NCBI GenBank assembly: GCA_023313575.1
Contig: JAJTTP010000043.1
Coordinates: 1-40,109 of the forward strand
Origin: Eutypella sp. D-1
Lineage: Eukaryota > Ascomycota > Sordariomycetes > Xylariales > Diatrypaceae
Length of the DNA: 40,109 nucleotides
Direction of reading: 5' to 3'
Notes under the pieces: model-generated
The model's input: the letters and a program-made list of their open reading frames with translations, nothing else
The model's database searches: none
What the model was told of the DNA's origin: nothing
Position numbers and translations under genes: made by a program
Shown: positions 19,163 to 31,004 of the stretch, in pieces
How the letters are laid out: every line of letters begins with the position of its first letter
How positions within the stretch are numbered: the stretch's first letter is position 1

Positions 19163-22100
19163 CGGCTAATTATTTAATTTTTCCTCCCGATACCCGAGTC
19201 TAGGAGGTTCCGGATAAAACCTCCTTCCTCGGAGGAGAGGAATCGATAGTCGTAGACTCCTGCTGTAAAGCTAGAAGGGCTAAACTATTTTGAAATCCTA
19301 CAATAAGAAAAAAGCCTAGCTACTTTTGTCTTGCCAAACTCAAATAGACTACTACATATTCAATATTCTTATTACCCCGCCTACGAAGTTGGCAGCCCTA
19401 ATAAGGGAAAAGGTCTGAAATAAATTCATTCACATTACTCTTCTTCGTTTTGTGATCTCTGTCTATTCATATTAGCTTTTATCTTTATAATTTTTTCGAC
19501 CCCGGTATTTGTAATATGTTCTTTGTCTATTATCAATTTCACTACAAGACATCAATCATCGAAATCCTTAGATTTCACACCTACAATAGGATATTTTTGA
19601 AAAAAGGGCATAATTATATCACGAGTATCCCGCAAATTTTTTACCGAAAAATCCAATCGGTCACCCCTGTGTTCTATTTTTCCGCACCCAAAATAATCAA
19701 TAAAGCTTTTCATTAAATTTTCATCACGATTATGTTGAGTAATTGTAAATCCTAACATTACCCTAAACCCCGTCAGGTTTTTCAAATGTTCTTGCACAAA
19801 AACTTTAAAACATCCTTCACCACTGGTGAACCCTGCTACTCATTGGGGATCTTTCACCTTCTTATTTTCAACGAGAGGTCTAGGATATGAATCGGAAATT
19901 TGTGTACTAAATTCTGTTTTTAATGCATCACTTAATCCTAAATTCATAGATGATTTCATAGCTACTATTTTTACTAACCCCTCTTGAGTTAATTGTTCCT
20001 TATTAATAATCATTCTCACTACCTCTTTAAATAATAGATAATCTGCTAACTTCTGAGTTATTAAAGGGTATTTATCAAAGTGAGGTAATATAGTATCTCG
20101 AAGATGTTTACTTGACTCTACTCGATAACTTACATTACCCTTTCCGAAATATATTTTACCTACTCCAAAGTAAGCTTGGATTCCTTCTAGTATATTAAAA
20201 TCTTTTTCATGGAGCCTAATGACAAATATAGCCTCCACTTTTCAACCTAAACTATGAGTTTTGGATTTGCTAATTTTAATAGAAAAACAACCTTCAGCGT
20301 CAGTAAACCCTGTAACGAAATTAGGAGAAAGAACTATTTTAGAGTCTGAATATGATGAATAAGACCTTTTATTAATCAAAGAGGTTAAATTACTTTTTTC
20401 CTCTCATATCTGGCATCCTCCAACGGAGAATTTGAGTCTTAAACTCTCTTGATAGGAGTATAGGGTATAATTACCATTAAAAATGATAATATCTTTAATT
20501 TCAAAACTAAATAATCGACGTACGATATTCATAAAAATATTTATATGGACTTTATCTTCAGAGAGTGGGTTAATAAAAGCTACACTCTAAGTATCACGTG
20601 AAGTCTCTGAGGATCCTACTCATAATGGCATATTATTTTGGTTTCCTGCTGATTGTTCAAAATTAGACATTTTCACTAAATTATGCCCGACGATAAAAAA
20701 ATTTTTTCAACCCCTCTCCCCCCTCTTCTGGTTTGCGATCTGAAGTTATGAAGAGAGAAATAAAAGATGTAGAAGGATCATAAAAAGATGTAAAAAGGTA
20801 GGGAGAGAAGCTAAAAGTCGCGTAAGTGGGACTAAATTATAGTAGTATAATTGTAAGAAGTTTCCAGCATATGGTGATATTTTTTTTTAATAATAATAGA
20901 TATAAGTAGTTTCAGCCACCTTAATCCTACAGAGCGACGGCCAATACCTACAGTTCTCTATATATTTTTATTATATATATAGGGATCTTAGGAATTAATC
21001 TATTATTATGGTTGTGGGCATTCTCGTTCACACCTACAAAAGAAAAGATTGTAATTGCTAAACTTAAGGCTAAAATAGGATTAACATAAAAATATCCTCT
21101 TAACTGGCTAATTAATTGTACCACGGCGGTAAAATTTTTTCATACAAATAAATACATAAAGAAAGATGTGTGCTGTACTTCGTTAGAAGTATGCCTACCA
21201 AAAGATTATACAATGAAACAATAAAACCGAGCTTTTAGCGCCCTAGTATTATATATTTATGGCGAAGCAACTCTACCAGTATTCATACCCACTTTTAATT
21301 TACGCAATTGCTCTAACCCTTCATTAGTTAAATGTCCTTTTACTTTCATTATATCTACTGCTTTACTAAAATCTAAAAAATCCTTAGATTTCGCACCTTG
21401 TAAGGGCATATTTTTAAACAAAGGAATAACTATCTCAGATAGATCTTTCAATTTTAGAATTTGAAAATCAACTTGATTTTCTCTAAATCTTAAGAATACT
21501 TTACCGCAGCCCCAAAATTTTACTAAGCTATTCATAAATACTTTATCAATAGAGTGCTGAGTTATATTATATCTTAGTTGTACTTGCCATCCTGTCTTTA
21601 CTGTTGACGATTTAGTGATTCTAATGCTAAAACACCCTTCTCCTTCTGTGAAACCTACCATTCAAGAAGGAGCAATATTTGAGTTTAATAATTCTTCATC
21701 AGAACGTATCGATCTTACAGCCGGAGTAATATCAGGGAAAGCAGTCTTCAATGATTCAGGAAGACCTAAATTCATAGAGGCTTTAAGAGATATAATTTTA
21801 TGTAAACCAGAAATAGTTAAATGTTCTTTTTGATTAACCAAGGTAACTATTTGTGAAAATAACTTAAAATCTTCAAGTTTTTTAGTTAAAAGAGGATATT
21901 TCTCAAAATGATTTACTATTACCTTTAAACCTTTTAAAGATTGTACCATATAATTAGAAGATTCCTCTTTATGATAAATTTCTCCTACACCTCAAAATGT
22001 TCTAATTTTTTCTAATAAATTAAAATCTCTTTGGTGTAAACCTATCTGAAAAACAAGTTGTACTGTTCAGCCTACTTTTACTGAATTACTCTTAATTATT

Positions 22101-25100
22101 CTCACTGTAAAATTAGATTCAGCATCGGAGAAACCTGTTAAATATCAAGGGTTTAGATTATTTGATAAATTATATAATAAGTTTTTAGATATAGAAGTAT
22201 ATGATCTTCTTAATGTATTTATTTGGTTAGAAAGGATTTTTATTTGATAGTTTCTCTCGAAACCCATTAGAGTATACCTTAAATGTGTTAAATTAACACA
22301 CCTATGACCATCTACCCGTTGCTCCTTTACAGATAAATTCTCTGATTTAGATCCACGATATTCCATTTCTCTTTTGAGAATCTTCTGGCTTGTTACCGTA
22401 CACCAGTAGTTAATTGGTCCACTAACGAACTTTAGGTCGCAGCTTGGTACCAGAAGCTTTAGAAATTTTCCGGAATTTGATCATAAAACCCACTGCAAGA
22501 TATTATTTGCTACATCAATAAGTAGCAACCACGGCCATAACACCCGATATTGCAGAGGTTTCCTAGACCCTCCAGCAGGTGAATTATTTTTATCCAATAA
22601 TTCTTTATGTTCTTTATTATCAGTTACATAAAAATAGTAAGAGAATCCTATTGTAACTAATATAATGAATGCATTTAAATTACTTATTGAATACTGCATT
22701 AAATAGAACACAAAAGCCTGAAGAGATTCTATACTAGTAATACTTAACGCTAATAATATAAAACCTACATGACTTATAGTACTATCTTGAAAAGGTATGA
22801 TAACACTAATAAAATAACGAACCTAGTTATACCCTAGTTGAGCAAAGGTATAACTTATTATGTATTAACTTGCAACTCACCCTAATAATATAATCATAAC
22901 CTGCTATAAAATTCTTCTTTTATCTCGTTTAGTCTACGGTAGGATCATTAGTAACTACACCTTCAGAATTCATAAATTCTGTTCTATTAATATTCATACC
23001 CCTTTTAATTTCATTAATTTGGGCTGCACCTTCACTTGTAAGATGACCTTTATTTTTAATAATATCCGCAGCTATCGCTCAGTCCTTAAAATCGTTAGCT
23101 TTGGCTCCACAAATAGGATACTTTCTAAAAAATTCTACTATTCTAGAATTATCCCCGAATTTAGTACAAGTATAATATCCTCATTCCTTAAGTTTAGGGC
23201 TAACAAATTGACCGCATGAGAAATAATCAACTAAACTCCTTAATAGTTCTTCATCACGAAGATGTTGAGCTATTTGGAATACTAAGAGGAATCCTACTCC
23301 GACCTTGTTACGACCTTGTTTCTTTAAGATATAGAAACACCCGCTTCGCACACCTGTTGTAAATCCGGCTACTCACTCTGCATGCGGGATTAAACGGTCC
23401 TTCTTTTCAAGAACTGGCCTAGATACTGAGATAGTATTAGGAAAAGCTAATTTCAAGTCTTCTGACAATCCTAAATTGATAGATGCACGAAGATTAACTA
23501 TATCTTGAAGACCTTCCGTCAGTAAATGTTGACCAGCCTTCATCTTTAACACTACTTCTTTTCATAATAAATAATCTTCTCTCTTATGCGTAATAAGGGG
23601 ATATTTGTCAAAATGGGGCAAGATATAATTCAGAATATCTTTCTGAGAACTTACTCTGTAGGCTACAACATCTTTCCCTTGTTTAACAATACTTCCTATT
23701 CCACCGAAATAAGCTTGTATTTGCTCCAAAAGAGCTAAGTCCCTCTTATGAAGTCCTATTCTAAACACGGTTTCTACACGTCAACCTAGACGAAACTCAT
23801 CGTTCTTTCTAACAATAACCACAAAACTACCTTCAGCATCCGCGAACCCTGAAATAAATCAAGGTGAAAGAATGCCAAGTGACAACTTCTGAGTATCGTC
23901 TTTATTTTTGTTTGAAAAAGATTCATTAAGACTCATTACCTTTGAAGTGTGTATGTAAGAAGTTGTGCTAAACTGTACCTTGTGCCTGGCTATTAACGAA
24001 ACTGCTTGACCTAAAAGAATTCCAGAAGATAATGGGGCTATAAAATTAGTTATAGGGCTAATAGCAATCAATACATTAGGGTTCGCAGGGCCAAAGCAAA
24101 AATTTTTTACCAGACCCTCTAAACTAACCTTATTAGTTATGGTATGGCCTAACCTATTCAAAGAGTACACCTTAATTACAAGCTCTCCTATTTGCATGTA
24201 ACAACCGCCGTCTACTCGTTGCTCTTTTACAGTTTTACTTTAACATACCACTGATTTAGATCCGCGATAGTCCACTTCTCTTACAATAACTAAAATATTA
24301 TCTTCAGATCATTATCTGAATTATTACCTTACACGGGTGATTATTCCGTCCACTCAAGACCTTCGTCCTTAAGTTTGGTATCAGACATGTTAGGATTTCC
24401 CCGGAGTTTGACGGTTACGCTCACAATTACTCACCTCACCTACCATTCACTAAAGTGGTAGTTTATTATAAGATTAAATCCTAAATAATCTAACTCTTTA
24501 ATACATTATATTCCAACGCTTGAATTTACCAGAGTATTAGAATGCAATGAATAATTTAAAAAAGGGGGTAGGGAGGGGTACTATAAGCCAATAATCTTTT
24601 AATTCTAAACTGAGTTAAACCTACTACTGTACCTATTATTAATGATAATAAAGAACTCATTAATAAACCAAAGGTTCAATTAAAATCAGTAAAATAATTG
24701 CTTGTAAAGTATACTATTTCTAATAATAAGATAAATATAGAAATTTTGGCTAAAATAGCTACAAACGTAGTTACGATAGTAGGTATTGCGTCATAAACGT
24801 CCATGGTTACTAAATTTCTCGTCCAAATTAAAGAAAAGAACGACTTCATATAAAATACTCAATAATAAACATATTGTCTAAAATTACAATATAAACATGT
24901 AATATTATATACTTATATTAAATAATATAGACCCCCAGAGGGGTTTAAAAAAAATCCAAACTAAAATCTTAAACAATATAAACAATACAATTAAGAAGAT
25001 TTAGATTTTAGTTTGGATTTTTTTATTTAACCGGAGGCCGCGGGTTTGTATTAGTATTTTTATTTTAAATATCTACCTTTATTCATTCCTACCTTTATTT

Positions 25101-28100
25101 GACGAATTTCATCAATACCTTCCTTAGTTAAATGAACCTTTGTTCGAATTATTTCCGCTACTTTAGCTCAATCCTCAAAGTCTTGTGTTCTCACACCAAG
25201 GATAGGATATTTATAGAAAAAAGGTAAAATATTTTCAGAATTGTTTTTGAATGATTGACATCTAAACTCTATATAATCTTTATAACTAAAAGTTTGACCA
25301 CATCCAAAGAAATTCACCAAACTTCTTAATAAAAATTCGTCTCTTATATGTTGAGTTAATATAAAAAGTAATACTACACGACTTCCTGCTTTACATAATT
25401 TAGATTCCCTAATGCTAACTTTGAAACAACCATCACCAGAAGTAAAACCAGATACTCATTGAGGATGTAATTTAGTATTATCTAGTGGTAATGATGGTCT
25501 TGATGTAGCAACAGTATTAGGGAAAGCTTCTTTAAGTAAGGGACTTAGTCCTTTATTAATAGAAGCTCTAATATTTATTATTTTTTGTAAACCTTCAATT
25601 GTCAAATGTTCCCCACGTTGCATCATCATAACTACTTCTTTAAATAATAAGTAATCAGCATACTTTTGAGTTTTTAAGGGATACTTATCAAAATGAGGAA
25701 TTACTTTTGTAAGTATTTGATTTAAAGAACCTATTGTATAATCACAACAATTATTTCTTTCTTTACCAATTCTACCCACTCCTCCAAAATAAGCTTGGAT
25801 AAGCTTTAAGAGTTCTATATCTCTAACATGTAGATTAATTGTAAAGTTAGCCTCAAACTGCCACCCTAATTTATTTTTAGGTGATTTACGAACTAGAACA
25901 AGAAAACAACCTTCTGCATCTGTAAATCCCGATATAAATCAAGGTTCATTCAGTTGAGGTAGTTGATTTACATCATTGTTCAGGCTAGATTCAGTAGAAT
26001 AAAGTCGTCTTTGAATAATTAGATTAGAAGGGATTTTAACTTGACAGTTTTGGAAAAAACCCATTAGAGTACATCTTAAACGTGGTAAACTATTACCACA
26101 TCAACTACCGTATACTCGTTGCTCTTTTACAGCAATATTATTTAACATTACTGACTTAGATCCGCGATAGCCCACGTTCCTTTCAGACACCTCTTGGCTT
26201 GTTACCGTACACCAATCATTAGTTGGTCCACTTATACCCTTTCGAGTATATCTTGGTACCATAAGTTCTAGGGGATTTCCGGAATTTGGTAGTTTACTCC
26301 TAACGATAAAGGATTCCCCAAACCCTCTGTCAGGAGATCAAAAATGAAAAGGTGCAGCTGAAACTTTAAATAAAAATCCTACACTAAATATTAATAAAGA
26401 GTGGTTTATGTAATATGGTTTATACCAGGAATCTATATTATCACTTATACTAGTAATTATATATAAACCATCCATATTAGTAGTACCAGAATTTGCGTAT
26501 AATAATGCTGAACCTAATAGAATAAAACACGAACTTAAACCCAAGGCTGTAGGAACTTACCATGCAAATAAACGTCCGATTCTAAAAATAAAAAAAAAAC
26601 GAATTTATTTTATTTACACTTACAATTCATATCTTCCTGTATTCATTTCAGCTTTTATTTCTGAAATCTTAGCTAACCCTCCATATCCCATGGGGATCAG
26701 GAGTTAAATGTTTCTCGGCTTTTAAAATTTAAGCTACTCTGATCCCGGAGGGATAAAAAAATCTTAAAAATCCTGAAATTTTGCTCCTAAGAGAGGGTTA
26801 TCCTTAAAAAATGGTCTAATTTTTGTAGTAATATCGGTAAGATTTGTTACTCGGAATCTACAAAGGTTACCTCAGTATAGGTATTACCGCAACCAAAAAA
26901 CTCAACTAAACTCGTCGTTAAAAGTTCATCTCTTTCTACTCCCTAATCCCCGGAGGGGATACGGGAGACGTTGAGAAATAATAAAATCCAATTGTATATT
27001 TACCTTTGATTTAGTTGTTGCAGATTTTTGTGCGAAGCGTATTTACGAAAAAACAACCACCCATATCCCTTGGGGATCAGGACTGCATCTGTAAATCCTA
27101 TTAATCAACCCAATTCTCCTATAAGTTTATTTACCACTAAAGGTCGAGATACAGGGATAATATTAGGAAAGACAGCCTGCAACTGGTTAGATAAACCTCC
27201 GTTCATTGAAGCTTTAATTGCTACAATTTTTTTTAAGGCCTCTTTCCCTCGGCTCTGCCGTGTTTTTTCCTTTCTCTTCACTCCTACAAGTAGAAGAGAA
27301 AAAAACTAAAAAATCAATAAAAAACTAAAATCTAAATTCAATTTCTCAATTTTGTATAATACTTAAACCCCCGCAGTAAGGATGCAGCGGGGGTTTGGGA
27401 AAAAGGAGGTCTAATTTTAAATGCTGTTTATTTAAAACTAGCTTATATGCTTGTTTGAAAAGTTGGAAATCTGCGAATTTTTGAGTAATTAAAGGGTATT
27501 GATCTAAATGATCAAGAATTTTTTCTAAATCTTTTAAAATTTTTCCCTTTCTCTTCTACGAGTTCAACGAGTTAAGAGAAAAGGGAAAAAGAGACAGGCG
27601 CGAATACGATAATGAAGAATTTTTTGTGTTGGATGGAAAAAAATACTACCAGCTGAAAAATATCTTTGAATTTGTTCTAAAAGAACTCTGTCTTTTGTAT
27701 GTAAAGAAATACCAAATTCAAGTTTTACTTGTCAACCAACTTTATTTTTCGAAATACCTACAGAAAAATAACCTTCCCCGTCTATAAATCCTGTAAATCA
27801 CCAAGGATTTAGCATTATAGGAGAATTATGATTTTCTAAGGGGCTACGCAGGTATAGAAAGATTGTAGAGTGGCAGTACCGATTCCTATTTGTTGATTTA
27901 TTTGTTTAGGAGGGATTCCGACTCTATAGTTTCTTTCAAAACCCTTTAGAGTACATCTTATACTCGACACATTGCCGAGTAAATCACCATATACTCGTTG
28001 CTCTTTTACAAATAATGCTATAACATTACTTGATTTAGATCCGCGATAACCTATTTTTGTTTCCTCCATATTATGAGTTGTTACTGTACATGAATAATAA

Positions 28101-30168
28101 GTTCATCCACTAATACCTTTTAAAGTATTGCTTAGTATCATAAACCTTAAGGTGTCCCCGGAGTTTGGTAATTTTTGGCGCAAAAGTAAGGAGTTCCCAC
28201 ATCCCTTGGCACCTAATAAGAAATAGATTAAACCACCTGTAGTAGCTAATTCTGAGTTCCTATAAATTGTACTTAATAAATACAAACCGTAACTTTGTAA
28301 TTCTATTGATAGAAAAATAGAAACTAAATCATTAGTAGACATTAAAAAAATTGCACCGCTAACTACAAATAATAAAATTAACGAGGCAAACTGGATTTAT
28401 CCATACAAATTCTAAACTAACCTATATATCAACACAATTATTACCTTTTATACATTGCATCTTTAATAGCTTTTATTAATGTAACTCCCTCTGAAGTTAA
28501 GTGCATTTTATTACCTATTAGAAAAGATGCTTTTTTAAATCTCTCGAAATCTAAAACTTTTACACCTGAAAGAGTATATTTTGTTAAGAATGGAATTAAA
28601 TTTAGGTTAATATCCTCAGACTTAGTGATAACTCATTCAACTGATTCACGATTACGGGCTTTCCTGATTACACCGCACCCCAAATATTTAGCGAGCCTTT
28701 CTAGTAACTCTAAATCTTTAATATGTTGACTTAAAGAAAAAATTAAACTCACTGCATACCCTGCTTTTCTTTTCTCATTTTCATAAAGAGAAATAAAGAA
28801 AGATCCTTCTGCAGTTATAAATCCTGAGAATCAATTAGGATTAAAATAAAAAGGTATCTGAAATTCTGGTGCAATAGCAGGGATAATATAAGGAAATTCC
28901 GCTTTTACTACACTCGGTAACCCTTTATTTAAATTAGCTTTTAACGAAAAGATTTTTAATAAACCAGGTAAGGAATTATGTCCCCCTTTTTCCATAAGAA
29001 TAACTATCTCCCTAAATAATAAGTAATCTTTTAATTTAAGCGTAGCTAAAGGATATTTATCGAAATGAGGCAGAATATACTTTTTTAAATCTTTTACAGA
29101 ACCTACAGTATAGTAAACTACCCCTCTTTTACTAGTATAGATATTACCTATTTTAAAAAAAGCTTTAATTTGTACTAAAAGATCTAAATCTTTTTGATCT
29201 AACCCTATAGTATACACGGGTACTACTTTTCAGCCTGTACCGGATTTTTTCTTAGTAACAGAAACAGTAAATGAACCATCCCCGTCTGTGAAACCTGTTA
29301 CGAATCAAGGGTTTAAACTAAAACTATCTCTGTCTTTAGATAATTTTTGTTGAAGATTTTTTGAATCATTAGTTGTTGAATAGAGTTGTTTACTTAGAAT
29401 TTGAATAGAAGGGATTCCAAATAGGATAATTCTTTCGAATCCTCTTAGAGTACACCTTAACTTATTAAATCTCTGTATATTTAATAAGTAACTGCCGTCT
29501 ACTCGTTGCTCTTTTACAAATAAAGCGTTACCTTTATTTGACTTAGATCCGCGATTGTCCATTTTTCGAGGTGCGACCTCGACAGCCCTTGAGTTATACA
29601 ACTCATATTTACTGCACTTAAACCAGTACCACTTATAGTGGTGAGCCATCTTTTGACTTTTTACCATACATGAGTGATTAGCTCATCCACCACGGAAATT
29701 TTTTTCCAGATTTGATATCAAAAGCTTTAGGACTTCCCCGGAGTTTGACAGTTTGCCCCACAATATTAACAAATTCCCAGGTTGTTTGACAGGGTATTCA
29801 ATAATCTTTAAATGTTCTCCCATTTTATTAATAATTTTAGTTCTATAATACACCAAATTATTAAATAATAGATCTTTTAAAGATGAATGTTCTTTAACTC
29901 AAACTTTTCTAGGGAAAAAGCTGGTTAACTGTAGTATCAATATACTAACTATAAAAACAAATATATGAAATATTTGAGTTATATTAGTTACGTGAAGTAA
30001 ACCTCCATGTAAACCTATCCCTTTATTTATAAGAGATAGACTTACAACATCATGTAAAAAACAATAAACCAAAGCAATAATGGCTATTCTATTAAAAAGT
30101 ATTGACATATCTCGTCTCAAAGTGACGGCATTCGAAAATAATAAACATAATATAGATAAAATTATCAT
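18722..30168 (-). CDS. nad2: nad2, NADH dehydrogenase subunit 2 (7 exons)
   Basis: Complex I proton-pumping subunit. Exons 30168-29791, 28381-28211, 26541-26332, 24801-24585, 22785-22577, 21121-21032 and 19162-18722 join in frame to about 571 residues, normal for Pezizomycotina. Landmarks are [100 protein letters not shown] and [19 protein letters not shown] start at ATG 30168 ([11 protein letters not shown]). The frame is open to 30237, but that would overlap trnM. Stop TAA 18724-18722. Six group I introns. Confidence 0.94.
19163..21031 (-). mobile_element. nad2 intron 6 (group I, LAGLIDADG)
   Basis: Between FVG and VPPL. Core on the minus strand at about 20680-20560: GAACAATCAGCAGGAAACC, then GGATCCTCAGAGACTTCACGTG, similar to cox2 intron 2 and unlike the other nad2 introns. 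The 3' tail (19170-19430) has GC mini-elements. Confidence 0.87.
19435..20532 (-). CDS. LAGLIDADG homing endonuclease (nad2 intron 6)
   Basis: 365 residues from ATG 20532 ([15 protein letters not shown]), not fused to the exon. [11 protein letters not shown] precedes the first unit [15 protein letters not shown]; the second is [14 protein letters not shown]. Linkers [20 protein letters not shown] and [14 protein letters not shown] are conserved. Both catalytic acids present; stop TAA 19437-19435. Looks intact. Its domain resembles the sister-family enzymes although the ribozyme core is of another type, suggesting endonuclease exchange. Confidence 0.88.
21032..21121 (-). CDS. nad2: nad2 exon 6
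   Basis: 30 codons, [20 protein letters not shown] to TIFSFVG (GGT). Confidence 0.9.
21122..22576 (-). mobile_element. nad2 intron 5 (group I, LAGLIDADG)
   Basis: Inserted after TCACCT (NSP|V). Core on the minus strand at about 22480-22300: CAAATTCCGGAAAATTTCTAAAGC, TATCGTGGATCTAAATCAG, AAGGAGCAACGGGTAGATGG. Sister family. Confidence 0.88.
21257..22576 (-). CDS. LAGLIDADG homing endonuclease (nad2 intron 5)
   Basis: 439 residues continuous with exon 5: [43 protein letters not shown], then LRRSYTSIS. First unit [15 protein letters not shown] keeps the acid but has Ser for the usual following Gly; second unit [15 protein letters not shown] is normal. [34 protein letters not shown] and the stop at 21259-21257. 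Probably functional or recently so. Confidence 0.88.
22577..22785 (-). CDS. nad2: nad2 exon 5
   Basis: [15 protein letters not shown] to ELLDKNNSP, ending TCACCT. Contains [17 protein letters not shown]. Confidence 0.9.
22786..24584 (-). mobile_element. nad2 intron 4 (group I, LAGLIDADG)
   Basis: Between LLAY and STISHVG. Core on the minus strand at about 24420-24215: AAACTCCGGGGAAATCC, TATCGCGGATCTAAATCAG, AAAGAGCAACGAGTAGACGG. Related to the sister family, but a stop lies between exon 4 and the ORF. Confidence 0.87.
22929..24197 (-). CDS. LAGLIDADG homing endonuclease with altered second motif (nad2 intron 4)
   Basis: 422 residues from ATG 24197 inside the ribozyme core. The N-terminal region differs from its sisters, with a hydrophobic stretch ([20 protein letters not shown]), then [10 protein letters not shown]. 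First unit [15 protein letters not shown] is normal. The second reads [16 protein letters not shown]: where the family has G-E/D-G, the DNA has GTGCGAAGCGG, a mini-element also seen at many other sites, so the second catalytic acid is missing. [18 protein letters not shown] and [19 protein letters not shown] are conserved. Open to TAA 22931-22929 but probably catalytically impaired. Confidence 0.85.
24585..24801 (-). CDS. nad2: nad2 exon 4
   Basis: [21 protein letters not shown] segment through [17 protein letters not shown] to RIKRLLAY. The 3' end is ambiguous by up to 7 bases, because ATAGTAC occurs at both the 5' and 3' splice sites. Confidence 0.88.
24946..25030. repeat. AT hairpin element, copy nearly identical to 34007-34094
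   Basis: AAAAAATCCAAACTAAAATC ... GATTTTAGTTTGGATTTTTT with a ~45-nt loop (TTAAACAATATAAACAATAC), flanked by CAGAGG(G/T)GTTTAAAA and ATTTAACCGGAGG. The second copy at 34007 agrees almost base for base. Confidence 0.92.
25060..26331 (-). CDS. LAGLIDADG homing endonuclease (nad2 intron 3)
   Basis: 423 residues continuous with exon 3: [33 protein letters not shown], then [19 protein letters not shown] units [15 protein letters not shown] (about 25945) and [15 protein letters not shown] (about 25455); [18 protein letters not shown] and [11 protein letters not shown] at the end; TAA 25062-25060. Intact by eye, with acids present in both units. Confidence 0.9.
26332..26541 (-). CDS. nad2: nad2 exon 3
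   Basis: 70 codons from [19 protein letters not shown] to AAPFHFWSP; TGA as Trp in HFWSP. Ends TCTCCT. Confidence 0.92.
26542..28210 (-). mobile_element. nad2 intron 2 (group I, endonuclease destroyed)
   Basis: Inserted after LLG (GGT). Core on the minus strand at about 28170-27960: AAACTCCGGGGACACCTTAAGG, TATCGCGGATCTAAATCAAG, AAAGAGCAACGAGTATATGG. Sister family. Confidence 0.87.
26620..28210 (-). pseudogene. LAGLIDADG endonuclease broken by serial insertions (nad2 intron 2)
   Basis: Recognisable pieces in order: [44 protein letters not shown] (first unit), [61 protein letters not shown] (second unit, cut), EFFGCGNTY and EMNTGRYEL. Between them stand hairpin or GC mini-elements at about 27835, 27545-27605, 27290-27420, 27240-27300, 27060-27085, 26935-26970 and 26685-26755. 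These bring stops and frameshifts. Not functional. Confidence 0.88.
28211..28381 (-). CDS. nad2: nad2 exon 2
   Basis: 57 codons from [19 protein letters not shown] to [11 protein letters not shown] (GGT). The intron before it ends in G (28382). Confidence 0.92.
28382..29790 (-). mobile_element. nad2 intron 1 (group I, LAGLIDADG)
   Basis: Inserted after TACCCT. Core on the minus strand at about 29750-29490: AAACTCCGGGGAAGTCCTAAAGC, AATCGCGGATCTAAGTCA, AAAGAGCAACGAGTAGACGG. Read-through sister family. Confidence 0.88.
28441..29790 (-). CDS. LAGLIDADG homing endonuclease (nad2 intron 1)
   Basis: 449 residues continuous with exon 1. Core-encoded [25 protein letters not shown] and [10 protein letters not shown] are followed by [19 protein letters not shown] units [15 protein letters not shown] and [15 protein letters not shown] both keep their acids; linkers [19 protein letters not shown] and [13 protein letters not shown] are normal. 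It looks intact (stop TAA 28443-28441). Likely cuts an intronless nad2 at EYP|L and may aid splicing. Confidence 0.9.
29791..30168 (-). CDS. nad2: nad2 exon 1
   Basis: 126 codons from MIILSIL to KIIEYP, ending in CCT. Contains the N-terminal helices and the VTLRRDMS motif. It remains in frame with the intron 1 ORF. Confidence 0.92.
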
Positions 30169-30210
30169 AATAAAAAAAAACTTGGCCTTAAATACTTTAG
30201 GTCTAAGGCT

Positions 30211-30283
30211 AACCAGGAGAGAAACTCGAATTCTCATCTTTAATGCATGAAATTAAGGTTTTAACCTATTAAACTACCCTGAT
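30211..30283 (-). tRNA. trnM: tRNA-Met (CAT)
   Basis: 73 nt. Acceptor ATCAGGG/TCCTGGT, D arm GTTT...AAAC, anticodon stem TTAAT/ATTAA with loop TTCATGC, T arm GAGAA-TTCGAGT-TTCTC. Last M of the MMLAFLQHM order, directly before nad2. Confidence 0.93.
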
Positions 30284-30452
30284 AATAAAGGAGTATAACA
30301 AAAAATAAAAAAAAAATCCAAAAATGAACAATCTTTTTAATATTACTGAATATTTTACTTGGGATTTTTTTTACCCTCCATCTAGCTCTATTATTTGTTG
30401 CACTTATCTAGATTTGTATATATATAGAATGTAAATTTTATATAATCATATG

Positions 30453-30526
30453 GGTAAATACCTGGACTTGAACCAAGAACATACTGAGCCACATACAGCC
30501 ACTCTACCTATTGAGTTATATTTACC
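30453..30526 (-). tRNA. trnH: tRNA-His (GTG)
   Basis: Acceptor GTAAATA/TATTTAC plus an extra 5' G opposite discriminator C, the tRNA-His identity pair. Anticodon loop ATGTGGC; T arm CTTGG-TTCAAGT-CCAGG. The last anticodon-stem pair is T-T. Confidence 0.9.
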
Positions 30527-30533
30527 TTACTTA

Positions 30534-30607
30534 TTATCTCGAGGTGATTCGAACACCCAATAGTAAATACCAAAAATTTATGACTTACCCGATTAGTCCA
30601 CGAGATA
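30534..30607 (-). tRNA. trnQ: tRNA-Gln (TTG)
   Basis: Acceptor TATCTCG/CGAGATA, anticodon stem TAAAT/ATTTA with loop TTTTGGT, T loop TTCGAAT. Lies 7 bp before trnH. Confidence 0.93.
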
Positions 30608-31004
30608 TGAAGGATTTATTATTATACCTTTTCGAATAAGAATATAACCTATTATATAGTTATAGTTAAAATTAGAGCTATAATTATAGCGATATATTTA
30701 TAAACCTCCGTTCCCCTAGGGAGGGGGCCCCCATCCCCGATGGGGATACGGAGTTTAAAAAAAATCCAAAATAAAATCTAAATTTAATACACCATATTTG
30801 ATATATATCTATGCGAAGCGGATTTTAGGTTTTGATTTTTTTTTAACCGAAGGTCGCGAATCACTATAAAAAAAAATCAAAAAAAAATCTTCAATAATAT
30901 CAAGAAGATCGTTAACATTTAGGTTTGACCCTTTGATTTTTTTACGACTACTAAATCTGCGACTAGCTACAACACAAACTACTAGTAGAGCCAATCAACG
31001 TTAG
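30608..31004. repeat. spacer with GC double-hairpin and AT hairpin elements
   Basis: No gene. GC double hairpin at 30705-30753, AT hairpins at 30756-30850 and 30867-30945; both end near ACCGAAGGTCGCG or related boundaries. Confidence 0.85.

Larger units (their letters stand above)
24802..26331 (-). mobile_element. nad2 intron 3 (group I, LAGLIDADG)
   Basis: Inserted after TCTCCT (WSP|D). Core on the minus strand at about 26290-26100: CCAAATTCCGGAAATCCCCTAG, TATCGCGGATCTAAGTCAG, AAAGAGCAACGAGTATACGG. The 3' tail (25040-24940) has acquired an AT hairpin element. Confidence 0.88.

Noticed and set aside
30169..30237. Earlier nad2 start at 30237 (23 extra codons)
   Set aside because: It lies inside trnM (30283-30211), and the residues MRIRVSLL are the translation of its T arm. 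MIILSIL at 30168 fits the family start.
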